Source: an uncultured bacterium (GTDB taxonomy: Bacteria; Bacillota_I; Bacilli_A; RFN20; CAG-826). From it: DNA of 64,000 nt. The translations under genes were made by a program, and so were the position numbers. Below the pieces are notes generated by a model, which worked only from the letters and a program-made list of their open reading frames with translations, was not told the DNA's origin and ran no database searches. Positions 33,312-43,945 of this stretch are shown in pieces (positions within the stretch are counted from its first letter, which is position 1; each line of letters begins with the position of its first letter). The stretch covers positions 520,107 through 584,106 of the forward strand of contig CASDYC010000001.1 in NCBI GenBank assembly GCA_949285665.1. The letters run 5' to 3'.

Positions 33312-34496
33312 TTATTTAAGAATTTCGCTGACTGTACCAGCACCAACGGTTCTACCACCTTCTCTGATGGAGAATTTAGTACCTTTTTCAACAGCGATTG
33401 GGTGAATTAATTCAACTGTTAAGTTAACATTATCACCTGGCATAACCATTTGTACATCATCTGGAAGTGTGATGACACCAGTAATATCTGTAGTTCTGAA
33501 ATAGAATTGTGGTCTATAACCGTTTAAGAATGCTGTATGTCTTCCACCTTCTTCTTTAGTTAAAACATAGACAGATGCTGTAAATTTTGTATGTGGAACA
33601 ATTGAACCTGGTTTTGCTAAGACTTGACCCCTGACGACTTGGTCTCTGTTGATACCTCTTAATAAACAACCGACATTGTCACCAGCTTCTGCAAAATCAA
33701 GTAATTTTCTGAACATTTCAATACCAGTAACAACTGTTTTAACTGTAGGTTTAATACCAACGATTTCAACTTCATCGTTAAGTTTTAACATACCTCTTTC
33801 AACTCTACCAGTAACAACTGTACCTCTACCTGTAATTGTTAAGACGTCTTCAATTGCAAGTAAGAATGGTTTATCGTTATCTCTGACTGGATCTGGAATA
33901 TATTTATCAACAGCATCCATTAAATCAACGATTGATTTTTCGGCTTCAGGATTTCCTTCAAGAGCTAATTTAGCACTACCTCTAATGACAGGTACTTCAT
34001 CACCTGGGAAACCATAACTTGTTAATAAGTCTCTGACATCCATTTCGACTAAGTCAACTAATTCTGGATCATCAACTAAGTCAGTTTTATTTAAATAAAC
34101 AACAATGTATGGAACACCAACTTGTCTAGCAAGTAAGATGTGTTCTCTTGTTTGAGGCATAACACCATCAGTTGCAGCAACAACTAAGATAGCACCATCC
34201 ATTTGAGCAGCACCAGTAATCATGTTTTTGACATAGTCTGCGTGCCCTGGACAGTCGACGTGAGCGTAGTGTCTTTTTTCTGTTTGATATTCAATGTGAG
34301 CAGTATTAATTGTAATACCTCTAGCTTTTTCTTCTGGTGCAGAGTCAATTTGTGCATAATCAGTTGCAACAGCACCACCTTTTTTTGCAAGAACGTGAGT
34401 AATTGCAGCTGTTAATGTTGTTTTACCATGGTCAACGTGGCCAATAGTACCAATATTAACGTGGACTTTAGATCTATCAAATTTTTGTTTTGCCAT
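33312..34496 (-). CDS. tuf: Elongation factor Tu
   Basis: 394 aa, the usual bacterial length. GHVDHGKT (19-26), DCPGH (81-85) and NKTD (136-139) are the GTP-binding motifs. Domains 2 and 3 follow, ending with the conserved [17 protein letters not shown]-Tu delivers aminoacyl-tRNA to the ribosome. It is last in the rpsL-rpsG-fusA-tuf order, with its own promoter in the 96-base gap before it and AGGAGG ahead of the ATG. EF-Tu is the target of Doc toxins, relevant to the module at 13 kb. Confidence 0.99.
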   Translation of the reverse strand: MAKQKFDRSKVHVNIGTIGHVDHGKTTLTAAITHVLAKKGGAVATDYAQIDSAPEEKARGITINTAHIEYQTEKRHYAHVDCPGHADYVKNMITGAAQMDGAILVVAATDGVMPQTREHILLARQVGVPYIVVYLNKTDLVDDPELVDLVEMDVRDLLTSYGFPGDEVPVIRGSAKLALEGNPEAEKSIVDLMDAVDKYIPDPVRDNDKPFLLAIEDVLTITGRGTVVTGRVERGMLKLNDEVEIVGIKPTVKTVVTGIEMFRKLLDFAEAGDNVGCLLRGINRDQVVRGQVLAKPGSIVPHTKFTASVYVLTKEEGGRHTAFLNGYRPQFYFRTTDITGVITLPDDVQMVMPGDNVNLTVELIHPIAVEKGTKFSIREGGRTVGAGTVSEILK

Positions 34497-34548
34497 TTTA
34501 ATTATCCTCCTAAGTTATAAAACATAATTAAATAACATACGTTATTTT

Positions 34549-34577
34549 ATAATATAGCAAATTAAGTTATTTATCAA
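34549..34577 (-). promoter_or_regulatory. Internal promoter for tuf
   Basis: TTGATA (34577-34572), 17-bp spacer, TATTAT (34554-34549) on the minus strand, in the fusA-tuf gap. It would give extra tuf transcription. Confidence 0.6.
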
Positions 34578-34592
34578 TTAAATTAAACAATT

Positions 34593-36668
34593 TTAATCAT
34601 TATTTATGCCAGATTTGGCAATAATCTTTTCAGAAATGAATTTTGGACATTCTCCGAAATGATCAAATTGCATTGTGTAGTTACCTCTTCCTTGAGTAAA
34701 TGATCTAAGATCAGTAACATAACCAAACATTTCAGCAAGTGGAACAAATGCTTCAATAATTTTTGCATTACCTCTTTGAGATTCACCAGTCATTTGACCT
34801 CTTCTCTTACTTAAATCACCTAAAACATCACCATAATATTGTTCTGGAATTGTAACTTCAACTTTCATGATTGGTTCTAATAAGACTGGTTGGCACTTTT
34901 TAGCAGCTTCTTTTAATGCCATACTAGCAGCAATTTTATAAGCAGCTTCACTAGAGTCAACTTCGTGGTAAGAACCATCAAATAATGTAGCTTTAATATC
35001 AATTGCAGGATAGCCAGCGACTAAACCTCTTTCCATTGCAGCAACTAAACCATCTTGAGTTGGCTTAATGTATTCTCTTGGAACAGCACCTCCAACAATT
35101 GCATCAACGAATTCAAATCCTTTTCCTGGGTTTGGTTCAAATCTAATCCAAACGTGACCATATTGACCTCTACCACCGGATTGTCTAATGTATTTACCTT
35201 CACATTCAGCTGCCTTTTTAATAGTTTCACGGTAACCGACTTGAGGTTGACCAACATTGACTTGGACATTAAATTCTCTTCTTAATCTATCAACAATAAT
35301 ATCTAAGTGTAATTCACCAACACCAGCAATAATAGTTTGACCAGTTTCATTATTTGTATGAACTTTGAATGTTGGATCTTCTTCAGCTAATTTAATTAAA
35401 GCGATAGACATTTTTTCTTGATCAGCTTTTGATTTTGGTTCAACAGCTTCTTCAATAACTGGTTCTGGGAATTCCATTTTTTCTAATACTAAATCGTAAT
35501 CTTCATCACATAAAGTATCACCAGTTGTTGTATTTTTAAGACCAACAATAGCACCAATATCACCAGAGTGAAGTTCACTAACTTCTTGACGGTGATTTGC
35601 GTGCATTAAGACGACTCTACCGATTCTTTCTTTAGCATTTTTAGTTGAATTTAAGACGTAACTTCCAGATTTTAAAGTACCTCTATAAACTCTAACATAT
35701 GTAAGTCTTCCAATATATGGATCGGTTGCAACTTTAAATGCTAAACATGCTAAGTGACCATTATCATCTGGATGACATTCTTCAATTTCACCGTTTGGTA
35801 AAGTTGCAGTTGTTGGTTTAATATCAAGTGGACTTGGAAGATAATCAATTACACCATCTAATAATAATTGAATACCTTTATTTTTATAAGCACTTCCAGC
35901 AAATACTGGGAAGAATTCACCTGTTAAAACAGCTTTTCTAATTGTTGATTTAATTTCATCAACACTAATTTCTTCGCCTTCAAGTACTTTTAACATAATA
36001 TCATCATCGAAGTTTGCAATAGCTTCTAATAATTTTTGTCTATATTCTTCGACTTTTGATTTATATTCTTCTGGAATTGGAATTTCGACAGGATCATGAG
36101 CTCCTGGTTCCCATGTGTAAGCTTTTAAACAAATTAAGTCAATAACACCTTTGAATTGAGATTCTAATCCAATTGGATATTGAACGGCAGCAGCATTAGC
36201 AGCTAATCTTTCATGTAATGAATTAACACACATTTCAAAGTCAGCACCAATAGCATCTAATTTATTTACAAATACAATACGTGGAACTCCGTATTTACTT
36301 CCTTGTCTCCAAACTGTTTCAGTTTGAGGTTCAACACCATTTTTACCATCTAAGACAGTAACAGCACCATCTAATACTCTTAAAGACCTTTCAACTTCAA
36401 CTGTAAAGTCAACGTGCCCAGGAGTATCAATAATATTGACTCTATTACCTTTCCAAAATGCAGTTGTAGCAGCAGATGTAATAGTAATACCTCTTTCTTG
36501 TTCTTGAACCATCCAGTCCATTGTAGCAGCACCTTCGTGTACTTCTCCAATTTTGTGGATTTTACCAGTAAAGAATAAAATTCTTTCGGTTGTAGTAGTT
36601 TTACCAGCATCAATGTGAGCCATGATACCGATATTTCTTGTATGAGCTAAATCGTATTCTCTAGCCAT
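34593..36668 (-). CDS. fusA: Elongation factor G
   Basis: 691 aa, standard length. AHIDAGKTT, the RGITI switch I, DTPGHVDF and NKLD are all intact, followed by domains II-V ending in [13 protein letters not shown] drives translocation of tRNAs on the ribosome and, with RRF, ribosome recycling. It sits between rpsG and tuf as in most bacteria. A second, divergent EF-G-like gene lies at 53358 and lacks several of these motifs, so this copy is the housekeeping one. Confidence 0.99.
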   Translation of the reverse strand: MAREYDLAHTRNIGIMAHIDAGKTTTTERILFFTGKIHKIGEVHEGAATMDWMVQEQERGITITSAATTAFWKGNRVNIIDTPGHVDFTVEVERSLRVLDGAVTVLDGKNGVEPQTETVWRQGSKYGVPRIVFVNKLDAIGADFEMCVNSLHERLAANAAAVQYPIGLESQFKGVIDLICLKAYTWEPGAHDPVEIPIPEEYKSKVEEYRQKLLEAIANFDDDIMLKVLEGEEISVDEIKSTIRKAVLTGEFFPVFAGSAYKNKGIQLLLDGVIDYLPSPLDIKPTTATLPNGEIEECHPDDNGHLACLAFKVATDPYIGRLTYVRVYRGTLKSGSYVLNSTKNAKERIGRVVLMHANHRQEVSELHSGDIGAIVGLKNTTTGDTLCDEDYDLVLEKMEFPEPVIEEAVEPKSKADQEKMSIALIKLAEEDPTFKVHTNNETGQTIIAGVGELHLDIIVDRLRREFNVQVNVGQPQVGYRETIKKAAECEGKYIRQSGGRGQYGHVWIRFEPNPGKGFEFVDAIVGGAVPREYIKPTQDGLVAAMERGLVAGYPAIDIKATLFDGSYHEVDSSEAAYKIAASMALKEAAKKCQPVLLEPIMKVEVTIPEQYYGDVLGDLSKRRGQMTGESQRGNAKIIEAFVPLAEMFGYVTDLRSFTQGRGNYTMQFDHFGECPKFISEKIIAKSGINND

Positions 36669-36674
36669 AATTAC

Positions 36675-37145
36675 CTACCATTTATAATGAGCATAAGCTT
36701 TATTAGCTTCAGCCATTTTGTGAGTATCTTCTCTCTTTTTAACTGATGCACCAGTACCTTTTGCAGCATCTAAGATTTCACCAGCTAATTTATCAACCAT
36801 TGTTTTTTCATTTCTTAGTCTTGCATAACTAACTAACCATCTTAATCCAAGAGTAACTTTTCTTTCTTGAGAAACTTCGATTGGTACTTGATAGTTAGCA
36901 CTGCCGATTCTTCTAACTTTTAATTCAACAGTTGGCATGATGTTATTAATTGCAGTTGCAAATACATCCATGGCTGGTTTTTGAGTTTCTTCTTCTACTT
37001 TTTTAAATGCATCATATAAAATAGTTTGAGCAATACCTCTTTTACCATCTAACATAATGTTATTGATTAATCTAGTAACTAATTTTGAGTTATAGATTGG
37101 ATCAGGTAAAACGTCTCTTTTAGCAACACTTCCTTTTCTTGGCAT
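36675..37145 (-). CDS. rpsG: 30S ribosomal protein S7
   Basis: 156 aa. [22 protein letters not shown] and the ending [18 protein letters not shown] are classic. S7 binds 16S rRNA at the head of the small subunit and starts its assembly. The gap to fusA is six bases. In E. coli S7 represses its own operon, but no such site can be identified here. Confidence 0.99.
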   Translation of the reverse strand: MPRKGSVAKRDVLPDPIYNSKLVTRLINNIMLDGKRGIAQTILYDAFKKVEEETQKPAMDVFATAINNIMPTVELKVRRIGSANYQVPIEVSQERKVTLGLRWLVSYARLRNEKTMVDKLAGEILDAAKGTGASVKKREDTHKMAEANKAYAHYKW

Positions 37146-37161
37146 CTTTCTAACCTCCTAA

Positions 37162-37584
37162 TTAATTACTTGTTTCTTTTGGTTTTTTAGTACCATATAA
37201 AGAACGACCTTGTCTTCTTTTTTCAATTCCAGCACAATCTAATGTACCTCTAATAATATGGTATCTAACACCTGGAAGATCTTTAACTCTGCCACCTCTA
37301 ATTAAAACTGTAGAGTGTTCTTGTAGGTTGTGACCTTCTCCTCCAATGTATGCTGTAATTTCATAACCATTGGATAATTTGACTCTGGCGTATTTTCTTT
37401 GAGCTGAGTTTGGTTTTTTAGGAGTCATAACACCGACTCTGGTACAAACACCTCTTTTTTGGCCAGAACTTTGAATAGTTTCCTTTTTAGCTAAAGAATT
37501 CCATCTTTTTAATAAAGCTGGTGATTTTGATTTTTCAACACCTTTTTTTCTGGATTCTCTAACCAATTGATTAATTGTTGGCAT
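37162..37584 (-). CDS. rpsL: 30S ribosomal protein S12
   Basis: 140 aa from the ATG at 37584 ([14 protein letters not shown]); GGAG lies upstream and the longer frame is spurious. The decoding-centre loops TPKKPNS (residues 54-60) and [10 protein letters not shown] (97-106) have the wild-type Lys residues, so there is no sign of streptomycin-resistance mutations. First gene of the str operon. Confidence 0.99.
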   Translation of the reverse strand: MPTINQLVRESRKKGVEKSKSPALLKRWNSLAKKETIQSSGQKRGVCTRVGVMTPKKPNSAQRKYARVKLSNGYEITAYIGGEGHNLQEHSTVLIRGGRVKDLPGVRYHIIRGTLDCAGIEKRRQGRSLYGTKKPKETSN

Positions 37585-37639
37585 ATCCATCTCCTTTACT
37601 TTACACAATACCGTGTGTATCAAATTCTTTTCAATAAAT

Positions 37640-37663
37640 AAGGACTTAACCTATAAAGTCCTT
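37640..37663 (-). promoter_or_regulatory. Hairpin in the str operon leader
   Basis: AAGGACTT (37640-37647) pairs with AAGTCCTT (37656-37663). It lies in the roughly 100-base leader between the promoter and rpsL. It may be an attenuator or a protein-binding site; there is no T run. Confidence 0.45.
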
Positions 37664-37689
37664 CATTCCGCTTTTTCAAACGCTTAATA

Positions 37690-37718
37690 ATAATACACAA
37701 TTCTAAAAAAATAATCAA
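37690..37718 (-). promoter_or_regulatory. str operon promoter
   Basis: TTGATT (37718-37713), 17-bp spacer, TATTAT (37695-37690) on the minus strand, about 105 bases before rpsL. Confidence 0.65.
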
Positions 37719-37736
37719 TTAAAAATTACAATTTTT

Positions 37737-38357
37737 TTATTTAATTAGTTTCTTTTTTAATTTTTGAATTGCTAAATTATAAATGCTAATAACAATTTTA
37801 TAACTTAATTTTAATTCATTTGAAATTTCTTTAAAACTTTTATCATCAAGACGCATTAATAAAACTTGTTTTTCACCAGAATTTAAGACTTCAGAATCAT
37901 TATTTAAAAAGATATCATAAATTTCTTTTTTAGAATACCAATCTCTAATATCTTCAGAACTTGCTAAAACATCACTAACTTGAAGTGTTGTTCCTTCAAT
38001 ATTTGATTCGATTGATATAGAATTTTTAAATATCTTATTACCATTTGTCATTGCAAAGCGGTGAAAATCAATAAATTTATTAGATATAAACCCTCGAAAA
38101 TATGACTCAAAATTCATATATTTTCGTTCAAGATTTAAAATAAATTCAACAATTACATTGTTAAAAAAATCATAAACCATATCTAGTGTATAATTGTAAT
38201 CTTTTAAAATTAAGTAATATTTATAAAGTATAAATTTTGCTACCTTATATAAATATAAGATAAGAGATTGTAAAGCTTCTTTATCACCGCGTCTTGCAGC
38301 ATCAATATAAACTTCTACATCTTTAATTGAAATTTCACTTACATTTTTTTCGTCAAT
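37737..38357 (-). CDS. SigH-like RNA polymerase sigma factor (start codon unclear)
   Basis: The first ATG (38180) would remove half of region 2, yet the open frame continues upstream as convincing protein: VEVYIDAARRGDKEALQSLI, a typical sigma N-terminus. Between the frame's opening (38390) and 38180 there is no ATG, GTG, TTG or CTG; ATT at 38357 and ATA at 38372 are the only plausible starts. One extra A in the run at 38343-38349 would bring a TTG into frame. Region 4 is clear: VLLMRLDDKSFKEISNELKL. In Bacillus sigH follows cysS, mrnC, rlmB and yacP; here the gene follows cysS, mgtC and rlmB, so it is probably the SigH equivalent. Confidence 0.75.
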   Translation of the reverse strand: MDEKNVSEISIKDVEVYIDAARRGDKEALQSLILYLYKVAKFILYKYYLILKDYNYTLDMVYDFFNNVIVEFILNLERKYMNFESYFRGFISNKFIDFHRFAMTNGNKIFKNSISIESNIEGTTLQVSDVLASSEDIRDWYSKKEIYDIFLNNDSEVLNSGEKQVLLMRLDDKSFKEISNELKLSYKIVISIYNLAIQKLKKKLIK

Positions 38358-38368
38358 TAACTTATTAT

Positions 38369-39097
38369 TTATGAGCTTTTTAATAATTTTTTACGATATA
38401 TGTCACTTACAATAATCGAACATGCATTGGATGCATTTAGTGAGTTAACATGACCTGACATTGGAATTTTTATAACAAAATCACAATTTTCTTTAACAAG
38501 ATGAGAAATTCCAAATCCCTCACTACCAATTACAAGGCAAATTTTATTTGCGTAATCGACGTCGAAATAATTTTCGCTCCCATCCATATCACTGGCATAA
38601 ATCCAATATCCTTTTTCCTTTAATTTTTTTATTGCTTGTGTTAAGTTTGCTACTTCAACACAGTCAACAAAATTTATAGCTCCAGTTGATACTTTAATGA
38701 CAGAAGGAGTTATCCCAACTTGATTATTCTTTTTAAACATTACCCCATCAATATTAAAAGCGTCACAAATTCTTAAAATTGCTCCCAGATTATGTGGATC
38801 TTCTAAATTGTCAAGAATAATAAGAACACTTGTTTCCTTATTTTTATTTTTATTTATAAAATCTTCTATACTTAATGTTTTATAATCAAAAACTTCAGCA
38901 AGTATCCCTTGATTTTTTCTATTACTTGAAAGTGAATTTATCCTCTCCTTTCTTAGAAATTCAATAGTTATACCCGCTTTTTTTATGGTGTTTAAAACAT
39001 TTTTGTTATTGAAAGTATCAGAGACAAAAACTTTTTTAACTCTATTTGCTTGAATTGCGAGCAACACTGGATTAATTCCGTATATATATTGTCCCAT
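38369..39097 (-). CDS. rlmB: 23S rRNA guanosine-2251 2'-O-methyltransferase RlmB
   Basis: 242 aa. N-terminal substrate-binding domain (YIYGINPVLLAI), then the SPOUT knot domain with LDNLEDPHNLGAILR, LVIGSEGFGIS and IPMSGHVNSLNASNA, the three SpoU motifs with the Asn, Glu and Ser/Asn that bind S-adenosylmethionine and rRNA. The neighbourhood cysS-rlmB-sigma is conserved in Firmicutes (yacO in Bacillus). Confidence 0.95.
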   Translation of the reverse strand: MGQYIYGINPVLLAIQANRVKKVFVSDTFNNKNVLNTIKKAGITIEFLRKERINSLSSNRKNQGILAEVFDYKTLSIEDFINKNKNKETSVLIILDNLEDPHNLGAILRICDAFNIDGVMFKKNNQVGITPSVIKVSTGAINFVDCVEVANLTQAIKKLKEKGYWIYASDMDGSENYFDVDYANKICLVIGSEGFGISHLVKENCDFVIKIPMSGHVNSLNASNACSIIVSDIYRKKLLKSS

Positions 39098-39161
39098 GAT
39101 GCAAAAATCTCCTTTAGATTAATAAAATTTCAAAATTATTTAGTCAAGATTAAATAATTTT

Positions 39162-39929
39162 CTAATATACCTTTATTGATAAAGGATAGACATATTCTGA
39201 TAGTTCTCTTACATAACTATCAAGAATTTTTTTATTCGTTCTTCCAAGTCTCACCATTATTCTTAATGAATCATTTTGTTTAAATTGAACAATACTTGTA
39301 TCGGTATTTTTTACAATAATGTTATTTCTTTCAGCAATTTCTATTATATCTTTATATATATTTTTACTATCAAGAGGCATTATTAAGACGATAATTGGAT
39401 TACTTCTATTTGCTAATTTTTCAAGTGGTACAAAACAAACTAAACAACAAATTCCTAAAATTGCACCAGTAATTCCAATAAATAAATTACCACTTCCACA
39501 AGCAAGACCAATACTCATTGAAAACCATAAAGTTGCAGCGGTTGTTAAACCTTTTACAGCAGTTCCAGTTTGAATAATTACCCCAGCTCCAAGAAAACCA
39601 ATACCACTTACAACTTGAGCTGCTAATCTCATTGTTTCCATATTGCTATCTTCTCGATAACCAATTGAATAAATTGAAACAATCATAATAATACAAGAAC
39701 CGAGTCCAACTAATAAATGAGTTCTAAGTCCAGCGTTATGACCTTGATATTCTCTTTCAAAACCAATAATTCCGACTAAAAGAATTGTTAAAATCATACC
39801 AATTAGGCATAATAAATAATTTCCCCAACCATTTCCACCAAATAAATTATTAAAATATTGAATAATAATTTTATCAATTGTTAAAACATCACCTGATCCA
39901 AATGTAGATAAAAAATTTAAAAATAACAT
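39162..39929 (-). CDS. MgtC/SapB-family membrane protein
   Basis: 255 aa. Five membrane helices with the family pattern: GIIGFEREYQGHNAGLRTHLLVGLGSC, then VSGIGFLGAGVI, GLTTAATLWFSMSIGLACG. A C-terminal ACT-like cytoplasmic domain follows (about 165-255). MgtC proteins are linked to growth at low magnesium and to control of the F1Fo ATPase in pathogens; the role in commensals is unclear. The ATG starts two bases before the cysS stop region, so the pair is coupled. In Bacillus this place between cysS and rlmB is held by mrnC, so the gene is an insertion into a conserved cluster. Confidence 0.9.
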   Translation of the reverse strand: MLFLNFLSTFGSGDVLTIDKIIIQYFNNLFGGNGWGNYLLCLIGMILTILLVGIIGFEREYQGHNAGLRTHLLVGLGSCIIMIVSIYSIGYREDSNMETMRLAAQVVSGIGFLGAGVIIQTGTAVKGLTTAATLWFSMSIGLACGSGNLFIGITGAILGICCLVCFVPLEKLANRSNPIIVLIMPLDSKNIYKDIIEIAERNNIIVKNTDTSIVQFKQNDSLRIMVRLGRTNKKILDSYVRELSEYVYPLSIKVY

Positions 39930-39930
39930 C

Positions 39931-41268
39931 TTATATTAGTTTCCTTTCAATAAGTTCTTTTCTAATTTCATCTGATTTAGCAAAATCTTTATTAGCTCTT
40001 GCTAAATTATAAGCTTTTAGTAATTCCTTATCTTCTTCTTCCAATATTATTATATCAAATCTTAAACCTAAAACATTTATCATTTTTAATAAATTATTGT
40101 GGTGGAAAATTAATGTTTGAATATCTTTATCTTTTTTTCTCAATTCTTGATTAATAATTTTTGTTTCATTAAATAATTCACTCATGGCATTTGAAATATT
40201 TAAATCATCACATAAATAATCAATGAATTTGCCAATGTTATATTGATCTTTACCTTTATAATCTATTTCATTAAATTGTAAAAATATTCTTACATCATTT
40301 AATGTTTTTTGAATTTTATTAATTTCATTTAAATTGTTTTCTAAAAGTTCATCACTTAATTTTAATGGTGCTCGATAATGACAATTTAGCAAGGTATATC
40401 TTACAAAAAGTCCACCATGTTTACTTATAAAATCTTTGGCATTTATAACGTTTCCAAGAGATTTTGACATCTTTTGATTATTTAAATCAATAAATCCATT
40501 ATACATCCAATAATTAGCAAGTTTTGTATTATAAGTTGCCTTACATTGAGCAATTTCATTTTCATGATGTGGGAATTTTAAATCAAAACCGCCACCATGA
40601 ATATCAATTAATTTTCCAAAAATCTTAGAAATCATAACAACACATTCAGTGTGCCATCCAGGTCTTCCTTTGCCCCATGGAGAGTCCCAAGTAATTCCTT
40701 TATCAGTTTTTTTCCATAAAACAAAATCAAAAGGATTTTCTTTATCTTCATTTTCTTTTATTCTTGAACCAGCAATTAAATCATCTGTTGTTACATTTGA
40801 TAATTCGCCATAATTTGAAATTGAATTAATTCTAAAATAAACATTATCATTTTTAAAATATGCATGATTTGTTTTAACTAAATTGTCAATGTATGAAATA
40901 ATATCTTCCATATATTCAGTAACTCTTGGATTTTGAGTTGCTTTTAAAACATTTAATTCATCCATTATTTTTAAATATTCTTTAATATAAAAATCAGTTA
41001 ATTCTTTTTCACTAATATTTCTTTCAATTGCCTTATTAATTATTTTGTCATCAACATCTGTAAAATTTGAAACATATTTTACATCATAACCTAAAAATAA
41101 AAATAATCTTCTTAATAAATCAAAAACAACTGCTGGTCGACAATTTCCAATGTGAGGATCACTATAAACTGTTGGCCCACAAACATATATTGAAACCTCT
41201 TTATCTTTTATTGGTTTAAAAACTTCTTTTTTATTTGATAATGAATTAAAAACTATAACATCTTTCAT
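39931..41268 (-). CDS. cysS: Cysteinyl-tRNA synthetase
   Basis: 445 aa. HIGN (39-42) and KMSKS (266-270) are the class I signatures. The zinc ligands Cys30, Cys209, His234 and Glu238 are visible in YVCGPTVY, HTECVVM and FPHHENE. The enzyme charges tRNA-Cys. The ending has the short helical C-terminal domain typical of Firmicutes. First of the cysS-mgtC-rlmB-sigma run. Confidence 0.98.
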   Translation of the reverse strand: MKDVIVFNSLSNKKEVFKPIKDKEVSIYVCGPTVYSDPHIGNCRPAVVFDLLRRLFLFLGYDVKYVSNFTDVDDKIINKAIERNISEKELTDFYIKEYLKIMDELNVLKATQNPRVTEYMEDIISYIDNLVKTNHAYFKNDNVYFRINSISNYGELSNVTTDDLIAGSRIKENEDKENPFDFVLWKKTDKGITWDSPWGKGRPGWHTECVVMISKIFGKLIDIHGGGFDLKFPHHENEIAQCKATYNTKLANYWMYNGFIDLNNQKMSKSLGNVINAKDFISKHGGLFVRYTLLNCHYRAPLKLSDELLENNLNEINKIQKTLNDVRIFLQFNEIDYKGKDQYNIGKFIDYLCDDLNISNAMSELFNETKIINQELRKKDKDIQTLIFHHNNLLKMINVLGLRFDIIILEEEDKELLKAYNLARANKDFAKSDEIRKELIERKLI

Positions 41269-41313
41269 AAAAATATTTTACCTTTCTTGTTTAAAAAACT
41301 CAACAAATCCTCA

Positions 41314-41979
41314 TTATTTTTTTAAAATTATATGCAAAAGTTCATTAAAATTAGAAATTAAGTATTTTGGTTTTTTATTTTTTATATCGGCATAATTTCC
41401 ATACCCATAATCACATATTGCACAATCAATTTTTAAATTATTTGCAAATTCTAAATCATAGATGCTATCACCAACATAAATTGATCTAGTTAAATCAATT
41501 TTTAATTCGTCAACAATTTTCATAAAATATGTTGTATTTGGTTTTGGCGGTAAACTTAAATTATTTCCGACAACTTTTAAAAATTTAATATTTTGAAATT
41601 TGTTAGAAACACACTTATTTAATATTTCTTCAGGTTTATTTGAATAAATAATTAAATTTATATTATTTTTTTCTAAGACTTTTAAAACTTCTAATACATT
41701 TTTATAAATAACAAAATTAGAAATTTGTTGTTTATAATATTCATCCATAAATAAATTATAAAGTGACAAATCTTTATCGTTTAATTCAAAAAAATTAAAA
41801 GCTCTTAAAAATAATCTTTTGGCACCACCACCAATAAGATTTTTTGTCTCATCTTTAGTAAATTCTTTATTAATATTCATTTTTTTAGCGGTAATATTAA
41901 GCGCTTTTTCAATTCCTGGCAATGTATCTGCTAAAGTTCCGTCAAAATCAAAAATGACATAATCATAGTTACTTTTCAT
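41314..41979 (-). CDS. HAD-family phosphatase (phosphoglycolate-phosphatase-like)
   Basis: 221 aa. DFDGTLADT (nucleophile Asp and acid/base Asp), an alpha-helical cap (about 20-90), IYSNK (motif II Ser) and GDSIYDLEFA (motif IV) place it in the Gph/YcaO-like group with a C1 cap. It may repair phosphoglycolate or hydrolyse other small phosphates. It faces typA across a divergent promoter region and precedes cysS. Confidence 0.88.
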   Translation of the reverse strand: MKSNYDYVIFDFDGTLADTLPGIEKALNITAKKMNINKEFTKDETKNLIGGGAKRLFLRAFNFFELNDKDLSLYNLFMDEYYKQQISNFVIYKNVLEVLKVLEKNNINLIIYSNKPEEILNKCVSNKFQNIKFLKVVGNNLSLPPKPNTTYFMKIVDELKIDLTRSIYVGDSIYDLEFANNLKIDCAICDYGYGNYADIKNKKPKYLISNFNELLHIILKK

Positions 41980-42072
41980 CCTATATATATTAATACATAT
42001 TAGTAATTTTTTATAATATAATTAACAAAAAATTAAACATTTTGTATTATAATATTAACGTTTGAGAAAATT

Positions 42073-43896
42073 ATGAATAGTAAAGATATTAGAAATATAG
42101 CAATTATTGCTCATGTCGACCATGGAAAAACAACATTAGTTAACCAGTTATTAAAATATGCTGGCGCTTTAAAAGATCAAAATTCTTCAATGGATTCAAA
42201 TCCAATTGAAAAAGAAAGAGGCATTACAATTCTTGCAAAAACAACCGGAATTGATTATAAAGGAAAAAGAATAAATATTCTTGATACTCCTGGACACGCT
42301 GATTTTGGTGGAGAAGTTGAAAGAATTATGCATATGGTTGATGGCTGTCTTTTATTAGTTGATGCTTTTGAAGGTACTATGCCACAAACTAGATTTGTAT
42401 TAAAAAAAGCGCTTGAAGCTCATGTTAAACCAGTTGTCATTATTAATAAAATTGATCGATTAAATGCCGACCCAGTTAAAGTTGTTGATGAAGTATTAGA
42501 ATTGTTTTTAGAACTTAATGCTCCTGAAGAATTTTTAGAATTTAAAGTCGCCTATACAAGTGCATTAAAAGGCACTTCTTCTCTTTCAAATCGACCAGAA
42601 GATCAAAAACCTGGAATGGATGCAATTTTTGATTTAATTATTAATGAAATTCCAGCACCTGATGTTGATGTTACAAAACAATTTCAAATGCAACCAGCAC
42701 TCTTAGATTACAATGATTTTGTTGGAAGAATTGGAATTGGAGTTATTAAGCAAGGCAAAGTTTCAATTAATGATTCAGTTACTTGTTTAAGATTAGATGG
42801 AAGTAAAAAACAGTTTAAAGTCTTAAAATTATTTGGATATTATGGATTAAATAGAATTGAAATTGATCACGCTGAAGCCGGTGAAATCGTTGCAATAGCT
42901 GGATTAGATGATATAAATGTTGGCGAAACAATTTGTGATAATAACAATCTTGTACCACTAACTCCACTTCACATTGATGAGCCAACCCTTCAAATGACCT
43001 TTGGTGTTAATTCTTCACCACTTTCTGGAAAAGACGGTAAATTTTTAACCGCCAGACAAATTGAAGAAAGATTAATGAAAGAAGTTCAAAAAGATGTTTC
43101 GTTGAAAGTTAAAAGAATCCCAAATTCTGAAACTTGGATTGTCTCTGGAAGAGGAGAACTTCACCTAGGCGTTTTAATTGAAAACATGAGAAGAGAAGGT
43201 TTTGAATTAGAAGTTTCAAAACCAGAAGTTATTATTAAAGAAATTGACGGAATTGAATGTGAACCTTACGAGGATTTAATTATTGAAATTCCAACTGATT
43301 ATCTTGGAAATATTATGGATGCTTTAGGCAATAGATCAGCTGAACTTATTAATATGGAATCAACTGAAACTATGACTAAATTAATTTATGTTATTCCATC
43401 AAGAGGATTAATTGGCTTTGTATCAAACTTTTTAACTCTTACAAAAGGTTATGGAATTATTTCTCATACATTTAGAGAATATCGTGAAGTTATAAAACAT
43501 GAAGTTGGCGAAAGACAAATTGGAGTTTTAGTTTCAACAAATCAAGGAACTGCTACTCCTTATGCTTTAGAACATGTTGACGATAGAGGAGTTCTATTTA
43601 TTTCAGCTGGAACTGAAGTATATGAAGGAATGATAGTTGGTGAAAATAAATATGATATTGATTTATCAGTCAATGTTACCGAAGCAAAAGCTTTAAATAA
43701 TATTAGATCATCAACAAAAGAAAATACGGTTGTTTTAAAAACTCCAAGAAAAATGTCTCTAGAAGCTTGTTTAGATTACATTAATCAAGATGAACTTGTT
43801 GAAATCACTCCAAAAACATATCGAATGAGAAAAAGAATTTTAAATACTGCTGAAAGAAAAAAATACGAATATAAAAAGAAAAATGGTTTGCTATAA
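42073..43896 (+). CDS. typA: Ribosome-associated GTPase TypA/BipA
   Basis: 607 aa, standard. [40 protein letters not shown] and NKIDR are the GTPase motifs. The rest matches domains II, III, V and the unique C-terminal domain (NIRSSTKENTVVLKTPR; MSLEACLDYI). TypA assists 50S assembly and growth in the cold. It is transcribed away from the HAD gene. A TATAAT at 42048-42053 precedes it. Its stop codon lies inside the loop of its terminator. Confidence 0.97.
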   Translation: MNSKDIRNIAIIAHVDHGKTTLVNQLLKYAGALKDQNSSMDSNPIEKERGITILAKTTGIDYKGKRINILDTPGHADFGGEVERIMHMVDGCLLLVDAFEGTMPQTRFVLKKALEAHVKPVVIINKIDRLNADPVKVVDEVLELFLELNAPEEFLEFKVAYTSALKGTSSLSNRPEDQKPGMDAIFDLIINEIPAPDVDVTKQFQMQPALLDYNDFVGRIGIGVIKQGKVSINDSVTCLRLDGSKKQFKVLKLFGYYGLNRIEIDHAEAGEIVAIAGLDDINVGETICDNNNLVPLTPLHIDEPTLQMTFGVNSSPLSGKDGKFLTARQIEERLMKEVQKDVSLKVKRIPNSETWIVSGRGELHLGVLIENMRREGFELEVSKPEVIIKEIDGIECEPYEDLIIEIPTDYLGNIMDALGNRSAELINMESTETMTKLIYVIPSRGLIGFVSNFLTLTKGYGIISHTFREYREVIKHEVGERQIGVLVSTNQGTATPYALEHVDDRGVLFISAGTEVYEGMIVGENKYDIDLSVNVTEAKALNNIRSSTKENTVVLKTPRKMSLEACLDYINQDELVEITPKTYRMRKRILNTAERKKYEYKKKNGLL

Positions 43897-43912
43897 AGCA
43901 AACCTTTTCTTT
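43885..43912 (+). terminator. Terminator overlapping the typA stop
   Basis: GGTTTGCT (43885-43892) and AGCAAACC (43897-43904) with the TAA stop in the 4-base loop, then TTTTCTTTT. Confidence 0.85.
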
Positions 43913-43945
43913 TCTTATAATATTAGTTATATTTATTTTTCTTTA

